Source of the DNA: Acidimicrobiia bacterium
GTDB taxonomy: Bacteria; Actinomycetota; Acidimicrobiia; Acidimicrobiales; Bin134
Direction: 5' to 3'
NCBI GenBank assembly: GCA_022827405.1
Contig: JAJDTA010000056.1
Location: 1-42,842, forward strand
Length of the DNA: 42,842 bases
Shown here: one piece after another, positions 8,591 to 15,641 of the stretch
How the letters are laid out: the number at the start of each line of letters is the position of its first letter
How positions within the stretch are numbered: the first letter of the stretch is position 1
The notes under the pieces: generated by a model
Databases searched by the model: none
Told to the model about the DNA's origin: nothing
The model's input: only the letters and a program-made list of their open reading frames with translations
Program-made: the position numbers and the translations under genes

Positions 8591-8676
8591 TTCGGATAAT
8601 TCGGATCAAAACACTCGGGATTTGATTTCAGGGCGCTATCCTGATAAACAAGTAATCGGATCAAAGTAGTCCGATT
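8591..8676 (+). promoter_or_regulatory. Repeat-rich upstream region of the sulfite/nitrite reductase
   Basis: This AT-richer segment in the 187-bp gap before the reductase holds TCGGATCAAA twice (8601-8610 and 8656-8665), 55 bases apart, plus a TTCGGAT at 8591. The second copy overlaps an inverted repeat, AATCGGA (8654-8660) and TCCGATT (8670-8676), with a 9-nt spacer. Such an arrangement suits a binding site for a sulfur or nitrogen regulator. No promoter boxes can be assigned with confidence. Confidence 0.45.
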
Positions 8677-8757
8677 TATTTGTAGCCCAATTCAGTTACT
8701 GCCTGAACCCCACCCCTCCTCCGACATCCCAAAGCCCCACACGAAAAAGAGAGGCCG

Positions 8758-10584
8758 ATGGTCACGGTCCAAATCGACAACACCGCGGTAATCGATCCCG
8801 CACAGCAAGCCGACATCGACAAGTTCGAGCGGATGCTGGTTCGCTACAAGGCCGGGGAGATCCCTGAAGACGTCATGCGGGTGTTCCGGCTGAACAACGG
8901 GATCTATGGCCAGCGCCAAGGCGGCACCAACCAGATGGTGCGGGTCAAGATCCCCGCCGGCATCGCCCACCCCGAGCACTTCGAGGCCTTGGCCCACATC
9001 GCCCGCACCTACTCTCGGGGCTGGGGCCACATCACCACCCGCCAGAACATCCAATTCCACTATGTGGACATCGACGACGTTCCCGATGTGATGCGGATTC
9101 TGGCCTCGGTGGGGCTCACCACCCGGGAGGCCTGCGGCGACACCGTCCGCAACGTGCAGGGCTGCCACCTGGCCGGTGCCTGCCCCCATGAGGTGCTGGA
9201 CATCACCGCCTGGGCCCGGGCCACCGCGCTGCACTTCCTGCGCCATCCCTACGCCCAGCGCCTACCCCGCAAATTCAAGATCAACTTCTCGGGCTGCGCC
9301 ACCGACTGCGGACAGGCCATGTTCAACGACGTGGGCATCATCGCCGCCACCCGGGAGGTGGACGGCGGGGTCGAGGCCGGATTCCGGGTGTTCGTGGCCG
9401 GTGGGTTGGGGGCCAATCCCCATCCCGCGCTGGCCCTGGAAGACTTCACCTCCCGAGAGGATCTGCTGCCCACCATCGAGGCCTGCCTGCGGGTGTTCGA
9501 CCACGACGGCTACCGGGACAACAAGCTCAGGGCCCGCATGAAGTGGCTGGTGGAGAAGCTGGGCTTCGAAGAACTCCAGCGCCGCATCTTCCGGGAGCGC
9601 AAGTTCTTGCTGGCCTCCTCCAGTTGGCCGGGCGGGATCCCCGATTTGGTCAAGGTCCACGGCGACGCCCCCGCCGGGCGCCATGCCGAGGTGGAGGCCA
9701 CGCCGGTGGGACAAGGAGTTGCCCTTGGCTCGCGCCGCGACCCGAACAATGGCCGAGGCACTCCGGTTTCCATCGGCGGCCGGTCGCCCTACGAACGGTG
9801 GGAGCAGGCCAACGTGGTTCGGGGTGCGGCCAAGGGCACGGTCTCGGCCTACGCCTGGGCCCGCCTTGGCGACATCACCGCCGACCAGTTCGACGCTTTA
9901 GCCGACATCCAGCGGGAGCTGGGTGCGGAGGGGCGGGTGACCAACCGCCAGAACATCGTCTTCCGCGACCTCACCGAGCACCAGCTGCCCCGGCTGTTCG
10001 AGGCATTGTCGGCCATTGGCATGGCCGAGCCCGGCGCAGAGCTTTTGCGCGACGTGGTGGCCTGCCCCGGCGCCGACACCTGCAACCTGGCCGTCACCCA
10101 GTCTCGAGGTCTGGCCGACGCCATCGGCACCCGATTGGACGAAGAGGGACTGGCCGAGGTGGGTGGTCTGCGGATCAACATCTCGGGCTGCACCAACTCG
10201 TGCGGCCAGCATCACGCCTCCGACATCGGATTTTTCGGGGCCGAGCGCCGGGCTCACGGCCGGTCGGCACCGGGATACCAGATGCTGCTGGGTGGCTATG
10301 TGGGCGACTCCCAGATCCACTTCGGCACCAAGGCCCTGCGTTTGCCCGCCCGCAACGCTCCCGAGGCCGTGGTGCGGGTGGTGCGCCAGTTCACCGCCGA
10401 GCGAGAGGCCGGCGAAGAGTTCCGCCACTGGCTGGAGCGCAAAGGCGGTTCCCGCGAGGTGGGCAAAGGCCTCACCGACTTAGACGAGTTCCCCCTCCCC
10501 GAACTGGGCCCCGAGTTCTACGTGGACTATGACGAGACCGGTCCCTACGAGGCAGTGATCGGCGACTCCGAATGCGCAACCTGA
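8758..10584 (+). CDS. sir: Ferredoxin-type sulfite/nitrite reductase with siroheme motifs in both halves
   Basis: A 608-residue cytoplasmic siroheme enzyme that reduces sulfite to sulfide, or nitrite to ammonia, by six electrons. Each half has a ferredoxin-like half domain (GIYGQRQGGTNQMVRVKIP and then GHITTRQNIQFH; GRVTNRQNIVFR in the second). The C-terminal half has the usual cluster ligands, Cys436, Cys442, Cys478 and Cys482 (CX5C and CX3C). Unusually, the N-terminal half has the same pattern: Cys136, Cys142, Cys180 and Cys184. In the well-known plant and mycobacterial enzymes only the C-terminal set exists. A sulfite role is favoured because cysH follows. AGAGAGG precedes the ATG closely. 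Confidence 0.88.
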   Translation: MVTVQIDNTAVIDPAQQADIDKFERMLVRYKAGEIPEDVMRVFRLNNGIYGQRQGGTNQMVRVKIPAGIAHPEHFEALAHIARTYSRGWGHITTRQNIQFHYVDIDDVPDVMRILASVGLTTREACGDTVRNVQGCHLAGACPHEVLDITAWARATALHFLRHPYAQRLPRKFKINFSGCATDCGQAMFNDVGIIAATREVDGGVEAGFRVFVAGGLGANPHPALALEDFTSREDLLPTIEACLRVFDHDGYRDNKLRARMKWLVEKLGFEELQRRIFRERKFLLASSSWPGGIPDLVKVHGDAPAGRHAEVEATPVGQGVALGSRRDPNNGRGTPVSIGGRSPYERWEQANVVRGAAKGTVSAYAWARLGDITADQFDALADIQRELGAEGRVTNRQNIVFRDLTEHQLPRLFEALSAIGMAEPGAELLRDVVACPGADTCNLAVTQSRGLADAIGTRLDEEGLAEVGGLRINISGCTNSCGQHHASDIGFFGAERRAHGRSAPGYQMLLGGYVGDSQIHFGTKALRLPARNAPEAVVRVVRQFTAEREAGEEFRHWLERKGGSREVGKGLTDLDEFPLPELGPEFYVDYDETGPYEAVIGDSECAT

Positions 10585-10634
10585 GGCCCTCGGCAACGTT
10601 AGACCCGATCACCGATTCCGAATGCGCAACCTGA
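10557..10634 (+). repeat. 28-bp direct repeat across the sir-cysH junction
   Basis: 10557-10584 and 10607-10634 match at 25 of 28 positions, 50 bases apart. Each copy contains TCCGAATGCGCAACCTGA. In copy 1 the final TGA is the sir stop; in copy 2 the ATG is the cysH start. The simplest history is an ancestral 13-nt overlap of the two genes, separated by a 50-bp tandem duplication. Confidence 0.85.
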
Positions 10635-11296
10635 CCGTACCGTCGTTCACCGACGCAGAACTGGCCGCTCTGAACGAGGAGTTCGAGCACCTTCCCGCGG
10701 AGAAGGTCATCCAGTGGGGGGTGGACAACTTCTCTCCCCACCTGTCGCTGGCCGCATCGATGACCGATGCGGTGATGATCGATCTGGCCGTGAAGGTCGA
10801 CCCCGCCATCGAGGTGGTGTTCATCGACACCGGCTTCCACTTCCCCGAGACGCTGGAGACCGTCGAGCGGGTGCGCCGCCACTACGGCCTGAACCTTCGG
10901 CTGATGACCGTGGCCCGCCACGATCCCGAATTGTGGAACATGGACCCGGAGAACTGCTGCTCGGCGGTCAAGGCCGGCCAGCTCGACCGGGCGCTGGCCG
11001 GGAAGGCCGCGTGGATGAGCGGTCTGCGCCGGGTTGAGGCGGTAACGCGGGTGTCGGCCCCCATCGTGGTGCGCGACCTGCGGGGCCTGGTCAAGCTGAA
11101 TCCCATCGCCACCTGGACCGACGAGCAAGTGGCCGACTACATCGCCGAGCATCGCGTGCCGTTCAACCCCCTGTTGGAGCGGGGCTACCCCTCCATCGGC
11201 TGCATGCCCTGCACCAAGCCGGTAGCCCCCGGCAACGACCCCCGCTCCGGCCGTTGGGCCGACTCCGACAAGACCGAGTGCGGCCTGCACGGCTAG
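10622..11296 (+). CDS. cysH: Assimilatory adenylyl-sulfate (APS) reductase, CysH family
   Basis: A 224-residue enzyme that reduces APS (or PAPS) to sulfite using thioredoxin; sulfite then goes to the reductase just upstream. The PP-loop region is SLAASMTDAVMIDLA, a variant of the usual form. The cluster-binding cysteines of APS reductases are present as ENCCSAVKAG and IGCMPCTKPV, so it is probably the 4Fe-4S APS type. The catalytic Cys is in the C-terminal ECGLHG. The sir and cysH genes are 37 nt apart with no terminator, so they are co-transcribed. The start sits in the second copy of a junction repeat and lacks its own ribosome binding site. Confidence 0.93.
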   Translation: MRNLTVPSFTDAELAALNEEFEHLPAEKVIQWGVDNFSPHLSLAASMTDAVMIDLAVKVDPAIEVVFIDTGFHFPETLETVERVRRHYGLNLRLMTVARHDPELWNMDPENCCSAVKAGQLDRALAGKAAWMSGLRRVEAVTRVSAPIVVRDLRGLVKLNPIATWTDEQVADYIAEHRVPFNPLLERGYPSIGCMPCTKPVAPGNDPRSGRWADSDKTECGLHG

Positions 11297-11343
11297 GCGC
11301 CTTCGGCCGATCAATCGAAGTCATCTTCTCGCCGATCACCGCC

Positions 11344-11356
11344 TAGGGTGGCCCGC
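11344..11356 (+). promoter_or_regulatory. Leaderless promoter -10 of the SDR gene
   Basis: TAGGGT (11344-11349) ends 7 nt before the ATG at 11357, giving a predicted transcript that starts at the codon. The same GGGTGG could instead act as a weak ribosome binding site, so the two readings compete. Confidence 0.45.
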
Positions 11357-12124
11357 ATGTCTGTGCTGAACATGTCACCGACCACCGGAGTGGTGGTTAC
11401 CGGAGGAGCCTCGGGGATCGGACGGGCCTGTGCCCGGGCGCTGGCCGAAGTCGGGCGGCCGGTATCGCTGTGGGATCTCAACGGCGAGGGGGCGGCGGAG
11501 GCCGCGGCTTCCATCGCGGCCGATTGCGGGGTTGCCACCCACTCCGTTGGCTTGGATGTGACCGATAGCGCCGCGGTGGCCGATGCGGTGGATTCGGCCC
11601 GGGGCACCCTGGGGAGCATCGGCGGTCTGGTTCATGCCGCGGGCATCGTGACCTCCATGGACATCGACCAGCTCACCGAGGAGATCTGGGATTCAGTGCT
11701 GGGGGTGAACTTGCGGGCCGAGGTGTTCGTGGCCAAGGCCCTGTTGAGCGACCTGCGCAGCCACCAAGGTTCGGCCATCGTGGGCATCGGCTCGATCATG
11801 TCGGTGGTGGGCAGCCCCACTATCCCCTCGTATACCGCCTCCAAGCACGGAGTGGTCGGGCTCACCAAGTCGCTGGCCAACTACCTCGGCCCCGACGGCA
11901 TCCGGGTGAACGCGGTGTGCCCCGGCTACATCGAGACCCCGATGACGGCCCAGATGATGGCCGACGCCCCGAGCAAGGCCGCCTGCATAGAAAAGTCCCC
12001 GTTAGGCCGAGTGGGCGCCCCGGTCGACATCGCCAAAGCCGTCCGCTTCCTCATGTCCGAAGAGGCCGGCTTCGTCACCGGCACCACCCTCATCGTCGAC
12101 GGAGGCGTCATCAGCCACGACTAA
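11357..12124 (+). CDS. Short-chain dehydrogenase/reductase (classical SDR)
   Basis: A 255-residue NAD(P)-dependent oxidoreductase. The cofactor motif TGGASGIG is at residues 15-22, LVHAAG is the NNAG-like strand, and the catalytic Tyr159 and Lys163 lie in YTASK after a Ser-containing GIGSIMS. The C-terminal IRVNAVCPGYIETPM and GTTLIVDGG blocks are typical of 3-oxoacyl-ACP reductase/glucose dehydrogenase-like members. The physiological substrate is unknown. A GTG nine bases upstream is an alternative start. Its own promoter is likely, since it is 60 bp from cysH with a TAGGGT box. Confidence 0.9.
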   Translation: MSVLNMSPTTGVVVTGGASGIGRACARALAEVGRPVSLWDLNGEGAAEAAASIAADCGVATHSVGLDVTDSAAVADAVDSARGTLGSIGGLVHAAGIVTSMDIDQLTEEIWDSVLGVNLRAEVFVAKALLSDLRSHQGSAIVGIGSIMSVVGSPTIPSYTASKHGVVGLTKSLANYLGPDGIRVNAVCPGYIETPMTAQMMADAPSKAACIEKSPLGRVGAPVDIAKAVRFLMSEEAGFVTGTTLIVDGGVISHD

Positions 12125-12125
12125 G

Positions 12126-12139
12126 GCTTGGAGCCAAGC
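12126..12139. promoter_or_regulatory. Dyad GCTTGG-AG-CCAAGC after the SDR stop, candidate regulator site
   Basis: A 6-bp inverted repeat with a 2-nt centre immediately after the SDR stop. A near copy, GCTTGGAGTCAAG, lies at 12219-12231 just before the amidase. The core TTGGAGCCAA recurs in inverse orientation at 18481-18490 in the divergent ligase/lipoprotein promoter region. It may be a binding site of the cluster's response regulator, or part of a hairpin at the SDR 3' end. Confidence 0.35.
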
Positions 12140-12175
12140 AAACTGCTCCCCATCTGATACCTGCAATCGCGGGTC

Positions 12176-12203
12176 TTGACGAATTCCTTGCCACAACTAC
12201 GTT
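12176..12203 (+). promoter_or_regulatory. Candidate promoter of the amidase operon
   Basis: TTGACG (12176-12181) and TACGTT (12198-12203) are separated by 16 nt, a fair match to an actinobacterial sigma-A promoter. It lies between the two TTGGAG-type dyads and 43 nt before the amidase start. Confidence 0.4.
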
Positions 12204-12218
12204 TGATCAGACAAATGG

Positions 12219-12231
12219 GCTTGGAGTCAAG
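12219..12231. promoter_or_regulatory. Second TTGGAGTCAA dyad before the amidase
   Basis: GCTTGGAGTCAAG differs by one base in 13 from the dyad at 12126-12138, 93 bases upstream. Its position just downstream of the candidate promoter would suit a repressor or regulator site. Confidence 0.35.
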
Positions 12232-12246
12232 ACTAGAGGAGCGCAT

Positions 12247-13806
12247 ATGGCTATTCCGACACCAGATTTTGATGAGCTCCGGGCAATAGCCGACCGGTGG
12301 GGCCTCGGTCTTCGACAAGATCAGCTCAAGATTCACCAGGCGCTGGTGACCGGCGCCTTGGGCTCTTATGACCATGTCGACGCAATGTATGACCAGTCCA
12401 GAGCTTCGGTGCCCATCCGCGACAGCAGCAGGCCCGATGACGCCGACAACAAACTGGGGGCCTGGTACGTCAAATGCGATATCCAGGAGAAGAACACGGG
12501 CCCGCTTGCCGGCAAGACCTTCGCCATCAAGGACAATGCCGCGGTGGCGGGGGTTCCCATGATGAACGGGTCGTGGATCCTCGAGGGCTATGTCCCCACC
12601 GTCGACGCGACTGTCGTTCGCCGAATCCTTGACGCCGGAGGAAGAATCATCGGCAAGGCCGCGTGCGAAGACCTTTGTTTCTCGGGTGCCAGCCACACCT
12701 CTGCCCTCGCTCCGATCAGGAACCCGTGGGATACGTCAAAGGCCGCTGGAGGCTCGTCCGGCGGAAGCGGCGCTTTGGTCGCCGCTGGGGAAGTCGACAT
12801 GGCCATCGCCGCTGACCAGGGCGGTTCGATCAGGATTCCATCGGCGTTCTCAGGCACTTGCGGGCTGAAGCCCACGTTTGGCCTCGTGCCGTACACCGGC
12901 ATCTACCCCATTGAGTGGACCATCGATCACGTTGGCCCAGTGGCTCGAAATATGAGCGATCTCGCAACGTTCTTGACGGCCATTGCCGGTCCAGACGGCA
13001 ACGATCCCCGCCAACCCAAGGCGCCCTCTGGCATCGACTATTCCGAGGGTATCGAAGACGGAATCGAAGGCCTGAGAGTGGGCGTTGTGGCGGAAGGGTT
13101 CGGATGGGAAGACCTCAGCGATCCTGTTTCAGACTCGATTGTCGAAGCCAGCGCGAGTCGTCTCGCGGACCTCGGAGCCACCGTTGAGACCTTCTCCATG
13201 CCCGAGCACCGCGACGCATTGCACATCTGGAATGTCATTGCCACTGACGGAGCGATGTGGCAGATGATCCGCGGCAACGGCTACGGCATGAACTACAGAG
13301 GCCTGTTTGATCCCGAGCAGATCGAGCACACCAAGCGTGGGTGGGAAACCAAAGCCCACCTTGTGTCGCAGACCCTGAAATTCGTGATCCTGTGCGCGGA
13401 GTACATGGCCGACCGCACCGGCGGCGGCGCCTACGCCCGCGCCTCCAATGTGCGGCCCCAGATCAACGCCGCAGTGGATCGCGCCCTCCAGAAGTACGAT
13501 GTGCTCTGCTATCCGACTCTGCCGTTCGCCGCCAAAGCCATCCCATCGAGCGATGCCCCAGTCGACGAGTACGTGGCAAGGGCCCTAGAAATGATCCCGA
13601 ACACTGCAGTGTCGAATGTGACCGGCAATCCAGACCTGACGATTCCCGTCGCCGGTGGACAAGGGATGCCGGTTGGCATGAGCATTGTCGGCAAACAGTG
13701 GGATGAGGCGACGCTCTTGAGAGTCGGGCGCGCCTATGAGAACCATGTGGGCGGGTTCGCCTTGTCACCGATGGCCCAGAAGGCCGTAGCCGGATGCAGT
13801 ACCTAG
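12247..13806 (+). CDS. Amidase (amidase signature family)
   Basis: A 519-residue hydrolase that would split a carboxamide to the acid and ammonia. The Ser-cisSer-Lys triad is visible: Lys95 in FAIKDNAAV, Ser171 in GGSSGGSGA and the nucleophile Ser194 in DQGGSIRIPS, followed by CGLKPTFGLVPYTG. About 75 residues precede the catalytic core, as in nitrile-pathway and related long-N-terminus amidases. The ATG at 12247 has AGAGGAG 5 nt upstream. The frame is open further upstream into the SDR gene, but that part is antisense-type noise. The gene overlaps the next sensor kinase by 13 nt and lies in the same neighbourhood as a Urt/Fmd-like ABC transporter, which supports an amide substrate brought from outside. 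Confidence 0.92.
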   Translation: MAIPTPDFDELRAIADRWGLGLRQDQLKIHQALVTGALGSYDHVDAMYDQSRASVPIRDSSRPDDADNKLGAWYVKCDIQEKNTGPLAGKTFAIKDNAAVAGVPMMNGSWILEGYVPTVDATVVRRILDAGGRIIGKAACEDLCFSGASHTSALAPIRNPWDTSKAAGGSSGGSGALVAAGEVDMAIAADQGGSIRIPSAFSGTCGLKPTFGLVPYTGIYPIEWTIDHVGPVARNMSDLATFLTAIAGPDGNDPRQPKAPSGIDYSEGIEDGIEGLRVGVVAEGFGWEDLSDPVSDSIVEASASRLADLGATVETFSMPEHRDALHIWNVIATDGAMWQMIRGNGYGMNYRGLFDPEQIEHTKRGWETKAHLVSQTLKFVILCAEYMADRTGGGAYARASNVRPQINAAVDRALQKYDVLCYPTLPFAAKAIPSSDAPVDEYVARALEMIPNTAVSNVTGNPDLTIPVAGGQGMPVGMSIVGKQWDEATLLRVGRAYENHVGGFALSPMAQKAVAGCST

Positions 13807-14954
13807 GCGCCATCGAACTGGCCGATGCTGACGACCTTGAGCGACTTGCCCTGCTGAGCGAGGAATTGGTGGGGTTCTTGGACCCCGGCGCCCTCGCACA
13901 GCGGACCGCAGTCGATCTCTATCGGATACTGGGCCTTCCGCTCGTATCGGTTGCGGTTCGAGAAGGCTCGTCCCTGTTTGCCATGCGGGGCGTACACGGG
14001 GCCCGCAGCGATCGATTCCGCCAAGTCCAAGTCTCAACCGGAAAGGGCCTCGGTGGCCGGGTGATGGTAGAGCGGAGACAGATCGAGGTGCAGAACTACG
14101 CCGACGATCCCCGGATCACGAATCACTTCGTAGATGTCGTCAATGCCGAGGGACTCGGCGGGATGCTGGCCGTTCCCGTTGAGTACGACACCGAATTGGT
14201 GGGAATTCTCTACGGAGGTATCCGATCCATTGGTTCTATCGGCGATCGCGCCAAGACCATCCTCGCCGAAGCCGCCGCAAATATCGCTCCCATGATGGCG
14301 GCATCGATTCGCGCTTCGACTGCGATACAACAGCGAGTTGATGCCGAGCGCCAGCGGATTGCAAGCGATTTGCATGATGACGTTGGCCAACTCCTCTTCT
14401 CAATCAGCGTTGCGGCACAACGCCTCCGCGATAGCGGAGATGAGCACTTGGCCCAGGTAGCAGTGGGGATCGAAGAACAGGCGCAAGAAGCGACAAAGCG
14501 CATGCGCGAAGCCTTCAAGGTCATGGCGCCGAGCTCGCAGACAGAGGCGGTAGCAGTTGCCTTGCAACGCGAGACCGACGACCTCCAGTCGCGGTCAGAC
14601 CTCAAGGTCCACCTTATGGTCCGAGGCAACATGCGTCCGCTGCCCACACCAGCCGAAGCGGCGCTCATCGGCGCAGCGCGGCAGGCACTGTTCAATATCG
14701 AGCAGCACGCATCTGCATCGCTCGTAGTGGTGACGCTTCACTTTGAGGCAACCAGGGTTTCGTTGGTAATCCAAGATGACGGCCGCGGGCTGCCCGATGA
14801 TTTCGAACTGCAAGTCATTCCGCGCGGTGATCGCCATTGGGGACTCGCCTCGATCCTTAGACAGGCGCAGCGCCAAGGCGGTGACCTCGAAGTAGCAGCC
14901 GGAGAGGACGGCGGGACGATCGTTCGGATCTCGCTGCCGCTTGAGGCCGCGTAA
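13794..14954 (+). CDS. GAF-domain sensor histidine kinase (NarL-type, HisKA_3)
   Basis: A 386-residue soluble sensor kinase without membrane segments. A GAF domain occupies about residues 20-170, with GKGLGGRVM and GMLAVPVEYDTELVGILYGG. The dimerisation/phosphoacceptor helix carries His194 in RIASDLHDDVGQLLFSI. The ATPase domain has an N-box Asn301 (QALFNIEQHA), a G1 box DDGRGLP (328 onward) and a G2-like GLASILRQAQRQGG. It should autophosphorylate and pass phosphate to the regulator encoded next, whose ATG overlaps its stop (TAATG). It overlaps the amidase end by 13 nt, so sensing of an amide-related metabolite by the GAF domain is a reasonable inference. Confidence 0.92.
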   Translation: MQYLGAIELADADDLERLALLSEELVGFLDPGALAQRTAVDLYRILGLPLVSVAVREGSSLFAMRGVHGARSDRFRQVQVSTGKGLGGRVMVERRQIEVQNYADDPRITNHFVDVVNAEGLGGMLAVPVEYDTELVGILYGGIRSIGSIGDRAKTILAEAAANIAPMMAASIRASTAIQQRVDAERQRIASDLHDDVGQLLFSISVAAQRLRDSGDEHLAQVAVGIEEQAQEATKRMREAFKVMAPSSQTEAVAVALQRETDDLQSRSDLKVHLMVRGNMRPLPTPAEAALIGAARQALFNIEQHASASLVVVTLHFEATRVSLVIQDDGRGLPDDFELQVIPRGDRHWGLASILRQAQRQGGDLEVAAGEDGGTIVRISLPLEAA

Positions 14955-15583
14955 TGGGTGCGTCAGTGTTGGTGATTGACGACCACCCCGTAGTCATTGA
15001 TGGCGTGCGGCAGCTCTTGGCGAACGAGCCTGATCTGACATTGGTCGGCGAGGCAATGACGGGCGCAGACGGCGTTGAGTTGGCGAAGTCTCTGGCGCCT
15101 GACGTGGTCATCTTGGATTTGAAGCTCGGCGATAACTTCGCCCCGCATCTGTGCCGATCGCTGACCGACGTGTCAAGCCATTCCCGCATCCTGGTCCACA
15201 CCGCGTTCGACGACCGCGAACCCCTTCGGGCGTGTCTGAACGCCGGCGCGGTGGGAGTCGTGCTCAAGGATGGAAGCAACCTTGTCGATGCGCTGAGGAA
15301 AGTGCTTGCTGGCGAGCTGTTCGTCGATCCCTCGCTCGTGGATGATCCCCACACGCGAGCCGTCTCGCTGGGCAAGAACGGAGGATTCTACGAATCGCTG
15401 ACGCTGCGGGAATACGAGGTGCTGTGTGTCATGGCCCTCGGCCTGACCAGCAAGGAGATCGCGACTGAATTGCATCTGGCCGAGAACACCGTCCGCTCCT
15501 ACATCCAATCGCTGCTCACCAAGTTGCACGCCCGCAATCGGATCGAGGCCTTGGCGACGGCCAGACAGTTGCGACTGCTATGA
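14954..15583 (+). CDS. NarL/LuxR-family response regulator
   Basis: A 209-residue DNA-binding regulator. The receiver domain has the acidic pair in VLVIDDHP, the phosphorylation site Asp55 in VVILDLKLGD and a conserved Lys in VVLKDGS. The C-terminal LuxR helix-turn-helix is LTLREYEVLCVMALGLTSKE followed by ENTVRSYIQSLLTKL. It is coupled to the kinase before it. Its likely targets are the amidase and transporter promoters nearby; this is inference. Its stop codon lies in the first copy of a 35-bp tandem repeat. Confidence 0.93.
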   Translation: MGASVLVIDDHPVVIDGVRQLLANEPDLTLVGEAMTGADGVELAKSLAPDVVILDLKLGDNFAPHLCRSLTDVSSHSRILVHTAFDDREPLRACLNAGAVGVVLKDGSNLVDALRKVLAGELFVDPSLVDDPHTRAVSLGKNGGFYESLTLREYEVLCVMALGLTSKEIATELHLAENTVRSYIQSLLTKLHARNRIEALATARQLRLL

Positions 15584-15641
15584 CCGGTGCGACGGCCAGA
15601 CAGTTGCGACTGTTATGGCTGGTGGGACTGCTATGACCGGT
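15554..15641 (+). repeat. 35-bp tandem repeat, about 2.5 copies, over the regulator-kinase junction
   Basis: Copies at 15554-15588 and 15589-15623 begin GCGACGGCCAGACAGTTGCG, and a partial third (15624-15641) repeats the last 18 bases. Copy 1 contains the regulator stop; copies 2 and 3 contain ATG codons of the next kinase. The unit holds CTATGACCGGT, in which TGA and ATG overlap. The original genes were probably joined by a stop/start overlap that was then duplicated. Confidence 0.85.

Noticed and set aside
9543-10532. 329-codon open frame inside the reductase gene
   Set aside because: Arg/Pro/Gly-rich translation with no motifs; the other frame carries all siroheme-cluster cysteines.
11917-12246. 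Upstream extension of the amidase frame into the SDR gene
   Set aside because: The residues are Arg/His-rich noise, while the ATG at 12247 has AGAGGAG at ideal spacing.
15554-15641. Tandem repeats considered as a CRISPR array
   Set aside because: The copies are contiguous with no spacers and include coding start and stop codons.
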